A DNA stretch of 40,033 bases from Gemmatimonadaceae bacterium. Its GTDB lineage: Bacteria; Latescibacterota; UBA2968; UBA8231. The stretch spans positions 1-40,033 of the forward strand of contig PBSR01000001.1 of assembly GCA_002726335.1 (NCBI GenBank), written 5' to 3'. The notes under the pieces are model-generated. The model searched no databases. It was not told where the DNA came from and worked only from the letters and a program-made list of their open reading frames with translations. The translations under genes and the position numbers were made by a program. Shown in pieces: positions 8,732 to 16,352 of this stretch; the stretch's first letter is position 1; each line of letters begins with the position of its first letter.

Positions 8732-10408
8732 TCATCCCTGCAGAAGGGTGTCGGGGGCCGCTGCCGGCAGGCGGTCGAGGTAGACGGTCACCTGCGCGGC
8801 GTACTTCTGACGCAGTTCGTCCAGGAATTCCTTCAGGACCCCAGCGTCCAACTCCCGGTGCAACAGAGCGCGGGCACGCTGACGGGCGTCTTCGAAGGCC
8901 TTGAGGCTGCTCTCCTCGTGTTCGGCGACGCGGAAGACGGAGAAACCGCCCTCCACCGGGACGGGTCCGGTCCAGGCACCGGGGATCGCCTCCATGACAC
9001 GGGTCACCAGCGTCGGATAGCGCAGGGTGTCCTGGAGATGGAAGTGGAATCTGCCGTGGTGGGCGATCGCATCCGAGCGCAAGCTCCGTTCGAGGAAGTC
9101 GGCCACTGCCGCGCCGGATTCCAGTTTCGCTTTCAGCCTGCCGGCCTCCTCGGTGGTCGGCAGAAGCAGTTCCTCCACCCACGCAGCCGGATCGTGCTGG
9201 AACAACTGCGGGTGATCGTCGAAGAATCGTCGCACATCCGTTTCCTCGATCGTGATCCGCTGCGCGGCCACCGTCCGTCTCAGGGTCGCCAGCAGTACCT
9301 CTTCGTGCTTGTGTCGCTGAAGGCGGGTGATCTCCGGTAAGTCAAAGTATCCCGCATCTCTGGCTCCCTGAAGCACGAGGAAAGGAATCAGAGAAAAGTT
9401 GCGCACCGTGGCGGCTGCCTGAGTGCTGTCGGACAGACCTGAGGTGATGTTGAACCGTTCCAGTGCCGCCTGTACTTCGGCCAGCGTGATAACTCCGCCG
9501 GACCAGGTGTAGAGCGCCGTCGAGTCTGACCGCAATCCGGCGGGCTCACGTGCCCGATACGCCGCCACGAGCCGGTGCAGAGCCGCGCCCTGGAGGCTGA
9601 CCTCGAGAGATGATTCCAGCAGTTCGTGGTGCGCGGCTGCGACCTCCTGGCGACGGCGGCGATAGATCTCGGTATGAATGGCTTCCCGATACTTCGACAG
9701 GTCTGCGGGACGGTCTTCGGTGAACAGGACGACGTGCCAGTTGCGGCCCGCCGGGAGTGGCGCCGATACCTGACCTGGAGGCAGATCGCGAAAGATCTCA
9801 GGCGGAACGTGGAACCGGGGAGCCCGATCGCGCCCCATGAAGCCGAGCTCGCCGCCCTGCGCTGAGGAACGGGAGTTGATCGAGCGGGATCGGGCGACCT
9901 CGGCAAAAGGAGTGCCGGCCTTCAGTTCGGCAACGACAGAGTCGATGGCGGCCAGGCTGGTCACGAGAATGGCGTGGAACTTCCGCTCTCTGTCGTAGCC
10001 CTCCAACTCGAAGTGCCGCTGGATCTCGGCATCCTCGACGATGACCCTGGAGCCGATCTCACCGCTCCGATAGAGCCCCGCCACGCGTGCTTCGACGGCC
10101 TCCCTCACCACTGTCCGAACCGAGGTCAACGTGTCGAGGCCGAGAGCTTCCGCCTCCATCAACAGCAGATGCCGATCGATCAGTACCTGAAGGTGATGAT
10201 GGCGGGCTTCGTCAGCGTTCTTCGACGGTCGAAGCCCCGAGGGCAGGTTCTCTATGTAGGAGCGAAACGCGGCAGATGAGATGCGATGGGTGCCCACCTC
10301 GGCCACTGTCGAATCCTGTGGCGAGGAGCACATGACCAGCAGAAGGCCGGAAACGCAGTACGCCCTCAAGGCCCGGCCCCCACAGAATCTCTGTCCATCG
10401 ACTGACAT
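8732..10408 (-). CDS. SurA/PpiC-type periplasmic peptidyl-prolyl isomerase, probable lipoprotein
   Basis: This 558-residue protein starts at the ATG at 10408, with GGAGG five bases upstream; an in-frame GTG at 10420 is less likely. The N-terminal hydrophobic stretch ends LLLVMC (Cys26 or 27). That is an imperfect lipobox, so lipidation is only likely. Residues 35-130 form a SurA/PrsA-like helical chaperone region. A parvulin domain spans about 143-232 with KFHAILVTSLAAID, GGELGFMGRDRAP and PPGQVSAPL. A second, more degenerate parvulin domain spans about 408-495, ending EGGFSVFRVAEHEE. Two parvulin domains between helical parts is the SurA plan. These proteins escort outer-membrane proteins across the periplasm. 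As first gene of the operon it probably serves the secreted and barrel-like proteins encoded behind it. Confidence 0.88.
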   Translation of the reverse strand: MSVDGQRFCGGRALRAYCVSGLLLVMCSSPQDSTVAEVGTHRISSAAFRSYIENLPSGLRPSKNADEARHHHLQVLIDRHLLLMEAEALGLDTLTSVRTVVREAVEARVAGLYRSGEIGSRVIVEDAEIQRHFELEGYDRERKFHAILVTSLAAIDSVVAELKAGTPFAEVARSRSINSRSSAQGGELGFMGRDRAPRFHVPPEIFRDLPPGQVSAPLPAGRNWHVVLFTEDRPADLSKYREAIHTEIYRRRRQEVAAAHHELLESSLEVSLQGAALHRLVAAYRAREPAGLRSDSTALYTWSGGVITLAEVQAALERFNITSGLSDSTQAAATVRNFSLIPFLVLQGARDAGYFDLPEITRLQRHKHEEVLLATLRRTVAAQRITIEETDVRRFFDDHPQLFQHDPAAWVEELLLPTTEEAGRLKAKLESGAAVADFLERSLRSDAIAHHGRFHFHLQDTLRYPTLVTRVMEAIPGAWTGPVPVEGGFSVFRVAEHEESSLKAFEDARQRARALLHRELDAGVLKEFLDELRQKYAAQVTVYLDRLPAAAPDTLLQG

Positions 10409-10433
10409 TCCTGCCTCCACACTAACCTACAAC

Positions 10434-10465
10434 CCGCTGAAGATCAGTCCAGCGGCGAAATCTTC
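10434..10465 (-). promoter_or_regulatory. Overlapping inverted repeats in the leader of the chaperone operon
   Basis: Just upstream of the 10408 start, CCGCTG (10434-10439) pairs with CAGCGG (10450-10455). GAAGAT (10439-10444) pairs with ATCTTC (10460-10465). The two stems share bases and exclude each other, so the leader RNA could fold two ways. Six-base stems are weak evidence alone; function is unknown. Confidence 0.25.
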
Positions 10466-10496
10466 ATGATAATCAAGGCGGGAAAGATAAACGGCC

Positions 10497-10541
10497 GCAA
10501 GTGATCCCACCAACTGCACTTGCACGCTGTCGTGGAGCGTG
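10497..10541. promoter_or_regulatory. Two adjacent dyads in a divergent promoter region
   Basis: The 189 bp between the divergent starts at 10408 and 10598 contains GCAAGTG (10497-10503) facing CACTTGC (10517-10523). Their centres are about 20 bp apart, two helical turns, as in many dimer operators. It is followed by CACGCT (10523-10528) facing AGCGTG (10536-10541). A possible -35 element TTGCAC (10521-10526 region) overlaps both. This could be a shared control site for the two operons; no regulator gene is recognised here. Confidence 0.35.
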
Positions 10542-10597
10542 GATAGCTTCGGTACGCCTCGCGCCGAGTTCCCATTCAAAGGGAGTCCATCACACAG

Positions 10598-13078
10598 ATG
10601 TACCACCGGCTTCGTTTCTGTATCCTGCGAGTCTCCATCTACCTGACCATCGCCGTCAGTCTCAGCGCCCAGGGGGTGGAATACTCACCCGGTACCTACC
10701 GACTTACGCCCACCACCGATCTGCAGCTGCAGCCGACGCCGGTCCAGGTGCCGGCACGATTTCTCGGGGAGGTCCCGGAGGGGCTTGTTCTCAACCTGCC
10801 TCCCGGGTTTGCCGTGAAGCTGTACGCCATCGGTCTGCGCCGGCCCCGGCAGATGGCGGTGGGGCCTGACGGCGTTCTCTACGTGGCCAACATGAAGCGC
10901 TACGATCTGAACGAGAATGACAGTGAGATCGTGGCACTGCCCGATCGCGACCGTGATGGTGTTGCGGACACCGCCTACGTAGCTGCGGGTGGCCTGCACA
11001 TGGCCAACAGTCTGGCCTTCCACGGAGATGCGATGTACGTGGCCGAGGCCGACGGGATTGTCCGGTTGCGGGACGAGGACGGAGATGGGCTGTTCGAACA
11101 ACGTGTGGTACTGGTCAAAGACATCCCCGCCCGGGGTTGGCACACGACTCGGACGATCGCCATCGACGCCGAAGCCGAGAAGATTTATGTCGGTGTCGGC
11201 GCTCCGTGTGACTTGTGTCGATCGGAGCGCCCCTTTGATCGCGCGACGCTGAACCCGCTGCCTGCCACGCCCGAATGGGGGAGCGTCCTGCAGTTCGATA
11301 TCGATGGTGGCGGCAGGCGGATCTATGCCACCGGCATGCGCAATGTCGTCGGCCTGGCTCTGCACCCCGTCACAAAGCAGCTGTGGGGGACGCACAACGG
11401 TCACGACCGTGAAGGCCCTGATCTGCCGCCAGAATGGATCGACATCATCCTGGAGGGAGGGTTCATGGGGTTTCCCTTCGTCTATGGCTACCGTGTGCCA
11501 GTGGATTTCAGCATCGACCTCTACCGGGACGTGGGGATCCTGCCACTGACGCGCCAGGACAGCCTGCTGATCGAGAGTCAACGACGACCCGTGGCCCTGA
11601 TCCCCGCCCATCTGGCGCCCCTCGGCATGCACTTCTACACCCAGGACCGGTTTCCGGAGCAATACCGGAATGCCGCGTTCGTCGCCGTCCACGGAGGGCA
11701 GACCGGCGGCAACCTGGCCGTGGTGCCCGGGTTCAAGGTGACCGCCCTGTTATCCGAGCCCGATGGCAGCGAGGCTCGAGTCGCCGACTTCCTCACCGGG
11801 TTTGGCACAGATGACAAGGGCTCCCACGTCTGGGGCAAGCCCGCCGGTGTCATGTCCGACGACGAGGGATTCCTCTACGTCACCAGCGACCACCGCCTGA
11901 ACGCGGTGTTCCGCGTGGAGGCGACGCCGCTGTCGGCCTCCTGGAGTCTGGATCTGCCCGACACGACGGCGATCGGCAGCCACCTGGCGCTGGTGGTCAC
12001 GGTACGGATCACCCGGTCTGACCCGGATGGTCAACCCCCTGTGGTGGTGGCGGATCTGAGTGCCGTCAGGGGGGGGGCGGCCGTGCCTCTGGAAGCGACG
12101 GCTGCAGGCGTCTACGAGTTGGAGACGACTCTCGACGTCCATGGTCCCACCGGCTTGCGGACGATCCAGGTCCATCTCGAGCAGAATGCGGACAGCCAGG
12201 TCCATCGAGTACTGTTCAGCCAGGCCATGTTCGTCGCTCCCGGAGCCGATGTGAGGATTCTAGACGACGAGCTGGCCGACGGTTGGCGAGTCACGAGCGA
12301 GGAGGGGACGGAGCCGCCTCGCTTCGTCTCTGACGGCCCGGTTTTCAGCGGTAGCTCTTCCCTCGCGCTTCGCGTCGAGCCTCCGAGTTTCTTCCGTAAC
12401 TGGAGTGTCCGCCTGCAGCCGCAGGAGCCGGTCGTCACGGAGGGCTACACGGGGTTGCGCTTTGCCTTTCACCCAAACGACGTAGAGGCACCCACGGTGC
12501 CAGTACTCGCCGTGTCGATCGACAGTCTGACGGTGGACCTGGTACGCGGACCGCTCGGACCACTGGTGGACTTCCGACGTCAGGAGTGGCAGATCGTGGA
12601 GTTGCCTCTCAGCGCCTTCGATGTCCCCTATCAGGATGCGGCCTCCCGCCACGACGCGGTGTCAGTCATGGAGACCCTGGTGTTCGAGGGAAATGTGTCA
12701 GGTACTCTCCACCTGGATGACGTGAGACTGGTGACGCCGCAGTCGAAGCCACCGGCGCAGACCGCTGTGGTCGAGGTCGCGGGATCAACCGACCGCCCGA
12801 GTACGATCTCCCTGTCGCAGAACGCCCCCAATCCGTTCAACAGCAGCACGTTGATCGAATTCTCACTTGCCTCTGACTCCGACGTCCTGCTGGCGGTCTA
12901 CAATCTCGCCGGGCAGAGAGTGGCGGTTCTGACTCAGGGGACGAGGCCGGCCGGTGCGTATCGGTTGTTCTGGGAGGGCGTCGACGACACCGGTCTCGAG
13001 ATGGCCTCCGGGGTCTACCTCTATCGACTGCGTACGGGGCAACAGGTCCTGACCCGCAGACTCCTTCTGTTGCGGTGA
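10598..13078 (+). CDS. Secreted L-sorbosone-dehydrogenase-like propeller protein with FlgD/T9SS-like C-terminus
   Basis: This 826-residue protein has a signal peptide at residues 1-25, ending LSAQG. Residues 55-445 form a six-bladed-propeller-like domain of the L-sorbosone/glucose dehydrogenase type, with GLVLNLPPGFAVKLYA, MAVGPDGVLYVAN, WHTTRTIAID and RNVVGLALHP. Acidic loops DRDRDGVAD and DEDGDGL resemble calcium sites. A C-x-x-C pair occurs in GVGAPCDLC (204, 207). Residues 446-545 look Ig-like, and 550-712 resemble a jelly-roll carbohydrate-binding module. The C-terminus at 740-826 is FlgD/type-A-sorting-like, with NAPNPFNSST, VYNLAGQRVAVL, SGVYLYRL and RRLLLLR. It is probably a secreted or surface sugar-oxidising or sugar-binding protein; whether it is enzymatically active is not shown. 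It is the first gene of a plus-strand operon and a paralogue of 23789-27706. Confidence 0.85.
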   Translation: MYHRLRFCILRVSIYLTIAVSLSAQGVEYSPGTYRLTPTTDLQLQPTPVQVPARFLGEVPEGLVLNLPPGFAVKLYAIGLRRPRQMAVGPDGVLYVANMKRYDLNENDSEIVALPDRDRDGVADTAYVAAGGLHMANSLAFHGDAMYVAEADGIVRLRDEDGDGLFEQRVVLVKDIPARGWHTTRTIAIDAEAEKIYVGVGAPCDLCRSERPFDRATLNPLPATPEWGSVLQFDIDGGGRRIYATGMRNVVGLALHPVTKQLWGTHNGHDREGPDLPPEWIDIILEGGFMGFPFVYGYRVPVDFSIDLYRDVGILPLTRQDSLLIESQRRPVALIPAHLAPLGMHFYTQDRFPEQYRNAAFVAVHGGQTGGNLAVVPGFKVTALLSEPDGSEARVADFLTGFGTDDKGSHVWGKPAGVMSDDEGFLYVTSDHRLNAVFRVEATPLSASWSLDLPDTTAIGSHLALVVTVRITRSDPDGQPPVVVADLSAVRGGAAVPLEATAAGVYELETTLDVHGPTGLRTIQVHLEQNADSQVHRVLFSQAMFVAPGADVRILDDELADGWRVTSEEGTEPPRFVSDGPVFSGSSSLALRVEPPSFFRNWSVRLQPQEPVVTEGYTGLRFAFHPNDVEAPTVPVLAVSIDSLTVDLVRGPLGPLVDFRRQEWQIVELPLSAFDVPYQDAASRHDAVSVMETLVFEGNVSGTLHLDDVRLVTPQSKPPAQTAVVEVAGSTDRPSTISLSQNAPNPFNSSTLIEFSLASDSDVLLAVYNLAGQRVAVLTQGTRPAGAYRLFWEGVDDTGLEMASGVYLYRLRTGQQVLTRRLLLLR
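12069..12077 (+). repeat. G9 homopolymer inside propeller gene
   Basis: Nine consecutive G residues encode part of AVRGGAAV. Runs of this length in coding DNA can slip during replication. The run is also a likely place for sequencing error, but the frame is intact here. Confidence 0.6.
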
Positions 13079-13103
13079 GCTGACAGGTCGAGAATCCCAG
13101 GCC

Positions 13104-15089
13104 ATGAAAGGCGAGATTCCCGGGGCGTATCGGAATCACCTCGAAGAACGGAGCTTGAGCAGGGGACGGGGACGGGCCAACTCGACGATCACGATCCGCG
13201 GACTGATTGTTGGCGGCGTACTGTGCGCCGTCATCGGCCTGGGTGCGCCGTATACGACGATGCTGCTGCGGAGCACGCCCATGGGCTTTTCGTCCGCCAC
13301 GCCCGCGGCCTTTTTTCTGCTGTCTCTGCTGTTGATCTGCCAGGTGCCGTTGAAGCTGGCCCGCAGTGGCTGGGGCCTCACCCGCGGCGAGCTGATCACC
13401 GTGACAGTGATGATGATGGTCGCCGCCGCGATTCCCACTCGCGGCGTAACGGGCATGCTCCTGCCCATGATCACCGGCATCCACTACTATGCCTCGGCGG
13501 AGAACAAGTGGGCGGAGCTGCTCCATCCACATGTGGCCGAGTGGACACTCGTCGACGATCCAGAGGCCCTGGTCGGTCTCTATGAAGGGGGCGTCGACAC
13601 GATCCCATGGGGTAGCTGGCTACCTGCTCTGCTGGGATGGATGCTGTTCTACACCGCGTTCTACCTGACGCTGGTGTCGCTCCTGACCATCCTGCGTCGG
13701 CAGTGGGTGGAGCACGAACGCTTGCCTTTTCCTATGGCTCAGGTTCCTCTTGAACTGTTCCGGGATAAGGAGGGTGAGGCAGGCGTACCAGCCGTTCTGC
13801 AGAAGGCCAGCACGTGGTTCGGCTTCGCCGTGCCCGTGCTCGTGGGCAGTTTGCAGGGCCTGCAGCACTACTTCGCCCAGATTCCCACTCTCACACTTTC
13901 CACCCAGGTGACGATCTCAACGGGCGTCGGATTGCGTGTGGGTGTCAATTTCCTGATGCAGGGCTTCGCCTATTTCATCAACACCAGCATGGCCCTCAGT
14001 CTATGGGTCTTCTACCTGCTGATCGTGGTGGAAAGGCGCTTGCTCGAGGTTATGGGTGTCACCACGGCGAAGGCGGACCTCGGCCAGTGGACGGAGCCAA
14101 TCCTGGGGCATCAGTCCATGGGGGCACTGACGGTGTTGGTTATCGGTGGACTCTGGGCAGCACGCGGCCACCTCCGGACCGTGTGGCGTAAGGCTGTCGG
14201 CGTCGACCCCTCGATCGACGACTCCGCAGAGATCATGTCCTATCGCAGTGCCATGATCGGCTGCGGCTGCGGTGTCATCGGTATGTCGGTCTGGCTCTGG
14301 CAGGCCGGGGTGCCCTGGTGGATTGCGCCAACGATCGTCCTGGCTGCACTGGTGATCTTCAGCGGTCTGACCCGCGCCATCGCCGAAGGCGGTCTACCGA
14401 CGATTTCACCGGCCATGGTACCGGCGGGGTTCGTGATTTCCACAGTCGGGGTACCAGCCTTGGGCGTGGCGGGTGTTCTGGCCACCGGACACACGTTGAT
14501 CTGGAGCGGCGAGATGCTGGTTTTTATGATGGCACCCCTCGCAACCGGGCTGCGCCTGGCAAGTGAGACGGCCGGCTGCCGTCGCCGCCTGCTGTGGGGG
14601 ATCGCCGCCGCCATGCTGATCACCCTGGTGGTATCGGTCTGGTTCACGCTGCACCTGGCCTACGAGCACGGTGGCGTAAATCTCCACCGGCAATTCTTCC
14701 GGACCTTTCCACAGTATCCTGCAACCTTCGCCCTGCAGCAGCTGGACAGCCCCGCCGGCCCCGACCTCAACGGGAGCCTGTGGATTCTGGGTGGTGGCGC
14801 CGTGATGGGGCTGCTCATGGTCGGCCGCCATCACTTTGTCGGTTGGCCACTGCACCCGCTGGGTTTTGCCGTAGCCGCTGGATGGACCATGAGCGTGCTT
14901 TGGTCGTCGATCATGCTGGCGTGGCTGATCAAGAGTCTGGTGCTGCGGCTCGGCGGCGCCCGGACGTTCGAGCGCACAAAGCCTTTCTTTCTGGGTTTGG
15001 TTCTGGGGCAACTGGTGGTCGGTGGTCTCTGGCTCGCAATTGACAGTCTGACCGGTACGGTGGGCAACGTCATCCCCGTCTTTTACTAG
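13104..15089 (+). CDS. DUF6785/DUF6784-family polytopic membrane protein
   Basis: This 661-residue protein has about 12-14 hydrophobic segments. The N-terminal part (31-420) begins with a helix ITIRGLIVGGVLCAVIG and contains ELITVTVMMMVAAAIPTRG and WVEHERLPFPMAQVPLEL, which I associate with DUF6785. The C-terminal part (about 555-660) carries GRHHFVGWPLHPLGFAVA, the hallmark I associate with DUF6784. The family looks like a remote relative of OPT-type oligopeptide transporters and is common in uncultured Planctomycetes and FCB-type genomes; substrate is not known to me. The ATG at 13104 has no strong Shine-Dalgarno, but it follows the propeller gene by 25 bp and precedes the beta-helix gene by 13 bp, so co-transcription is likely. 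A role in importing products made by its secreted neighbours is inference. Confidence 0.8.
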   Translation: MKGEIPGAYRNHLEERSLSRGRGRANSTITIRGLIVGGVLCAVIGLGAPYTTMLLRSTPMGFSSATPAAFFLLSLLLICQVPLKLARSGWGLTRGELITVTVMMMVAAAIPTRGVTGMLLPMITGIHYYASAENKWAELLHPHVAEWTLVDDPEALVGLYEGGVDTIPWGSWLPALLGWMLFYTAFYLTLVSLLTILRRQWVEHERLPFPMAQVPLELFRDKEGEAGVPAVLQKASTWFGFAVPVLVGSLQGLQHYFAQIPTLTLSTQVTISTGVGLRVGVNFLMQGFAYFINTSMALSLWVFYLLIVVERRLLEVMGVTTAKADLGQWTEPILGHQSMGALTVLVIGGLWAARGHLRTVWRKAVGVDPSIDDSAEIMSYRSAMIGCGCGVIGMSVWLWQAGVPWWIAPTIVLAALVIFSGLTRAIAEGGLPTISPAMVPAGFVISTVGVPALGVAGVLATGHTLIWSGEMLVFMMAPLATGLRLASETAGCRRRLLWGIAAAMLITLVVSVWFTLHLAYEHGGVNLHRQFFRTFPQYPATFALQQLDSPAGPDLNGSLWILGGGAVMGLLMVGRHHFVGWPLHPLGFAVAAGWTMSVLWSSIMLAWLIKSLVLRLGGARTFERTKPFFLGLVLGQLVVGGLWLAIDSLTGTVGNVIPVFY

Positions 15090-15102
15090 GAAGCAAGTAT
15101 CC

Positions 15103-16323
15103 ATGACCAGGCACTCACACTTGTTCGCCGTATGGCTGAGTCTGGCCCTTGGCATGCCGGCGTGTGCAACTGAAACAGACAACCGTCTGCCTGCCCCGAC
15201 TGGGATTGCGGTCGCTGCCGGTGACGGTGACTCCTTTCGAGCCGCTGTGGAGGCAGCAGGGCCGGGCGATCGGATCGAGGTGCCACCCGGTGAGTACGGC
15301 AACGGGTACTTCTTCACCGGTCTGCGAGGTACGGCCGGAAACCCCATCGTCATCGCCGCCACCGACCCAGATGACCCCCCGACGTTTTCCGGCGGCGTCG
15401 AGGGCATTCATCTCATCCAACCCCAGTATGTGGAGCTGATCAACCTGCGATTCAGCGACCAGAGCGGCAACGGACTCAACATCGACGACGGAGGAGATTC
15501 TGAGCGGCCGGCACGCCAGATCGTTCTGCAGGGGCTCGAGGTGATCGATGTCGGGCCTGATGGCAATCACGATGGCATCAAGTTGTCCGGTCTCATCGAC
15601 TTCAAGGTCGAGGACTGCACCGTGGCACGCTGGGGGCGAAGTGGTTCCGGCATCGATCTGGTGGGCTGTCACCAGGGCACCATCACAGGCTGCACCTTCC
15701 GCCATGGTGACGACGCTGGCAGCAGTGGTATCCAGATCAAGGGTGGCAGCGCGGACATTCTCGTACGCTCAAACCACTTCGAGCACAGCGGCAGCAGAGC
15801 CATCAACATCGGCGGCAGCACGGGACTGCAGTTCTTCCGTCCCCAGCCGTACGCAGGTTACGAGGCTGCCCGGATCACGGTTGAGGGCAACGTCTTCGTC
15901 GGCTCGACTGCACCGGTGGCTTTCGTCAGTGCCGACGGTGCTGCCTTCCGTTTCAACACGCTTTTCCGGCCTACGGGGTGGGTACTGCGGATCCTGCAGG
16001 AAAACCTGACGGAGGGCTTTATTCCCTGTCGGGACGGTGTGGTGACGGACAACCTCATTCTGTTCCGCAGCGACGAACTGAGGACAGTTGTCAACATCGG
16101 TCCCGACACCGAGTCTGGGACGTTCCAATTCGCGCGCAACCTCTGGTTCGCCCTCGACAACCCGTCGGCGAGCACTCCCGAACTGCCGTCAGTCGAGGTG
16201 GACGGAGTTGTCGGTGTCGACCCGAAGCTGTCCGATCCGCTGGCAGGCGACTTCCTACCGACCGCCGACAGTCCTGACGTGGTGCATCGGGTGGGTGCCC
16301 ATGCGCTGCCTCCATCCGACTGA
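15103..16323 (+). CDS. Secreted right-handed parallel beta-helix protein (polysaccharide lyase-like)
   Basis: This 406-residue protein has an N-terminal signal, with a hydrophobic stretch ending LALGMPACATE. Cys22 could be lipidated, but the lipobox is poor. From residue 44, SFRAAVEAAGPGDRIEVPPGEY is the opening of chondroitinase-B/pectate-lyase-type beta-helices. Successive coils follow, such as VELINLRFSDQSGNGLNID, IDFKVEDCTVARWGRSGSGID, GTITGCTFRHGDDAGSSGIQ and ILVRSNHFEHSGSRAINIGG. The coil region extends to about residue 350. No catalytic residues can be assigned with certainty, so it may be a lyase, hydrolase or surface-binding protein. The start has AGGAAG about nine bases upstream, 13 bp after the membrane-protein stop. 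It converges on the glycosyltransferase at 16353 with a 29-bp gap and no obvious terminator hairpin. Confidence 0.8.
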   Translation: MTRHSHLFAVWLSLALGMPACATETDNRLPAPTGIAVAAGDGDSFRAAVEAAGPGDRIEVPPGEYGNGYFFTGLRGTAGNPIVIAATDPDDPPTFSGGVEGIHLIQPQYVELINLRFSDQSGNGLNIDDGGDSERPARQIVLQGLEVIDVGPDGNHDGIKLSGLIDFKVEDCTVARWGRSGSGIDLVGCHQGTITGCTFRHGDDAGSSGIQIKGGSADILVRSNHFEHSGSRAINIGGSTGLQFFRPQPYAGYEAARITVEGNVFVGSTAPVAFVSADGAAFRFNTLFRPTGWVLRILQENLTEGFIPCRDGVVTDNLILFRSDELRTVVNIGPDTESGTFQFARNLWFALDNPSASTPELPSVEVDGVVGVDPKLSDPLAGDFLPTADSPDVVHRVGAHALPPSD

Positions 16324-16352
16324 ACCGCAGTCGCGCCATCGGACCCCGGACC

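Noticed and set aside
8679..9182. Upstream extension of the discoidin-FlgD protein by 168 residues
   Set aside because: It reads as Arg/Pro/Gly-rich sequence antiparallel in style to real protein, overlaps the chaperone gene, and a signal peptide with a good ribosome-binding site starts at 8678.
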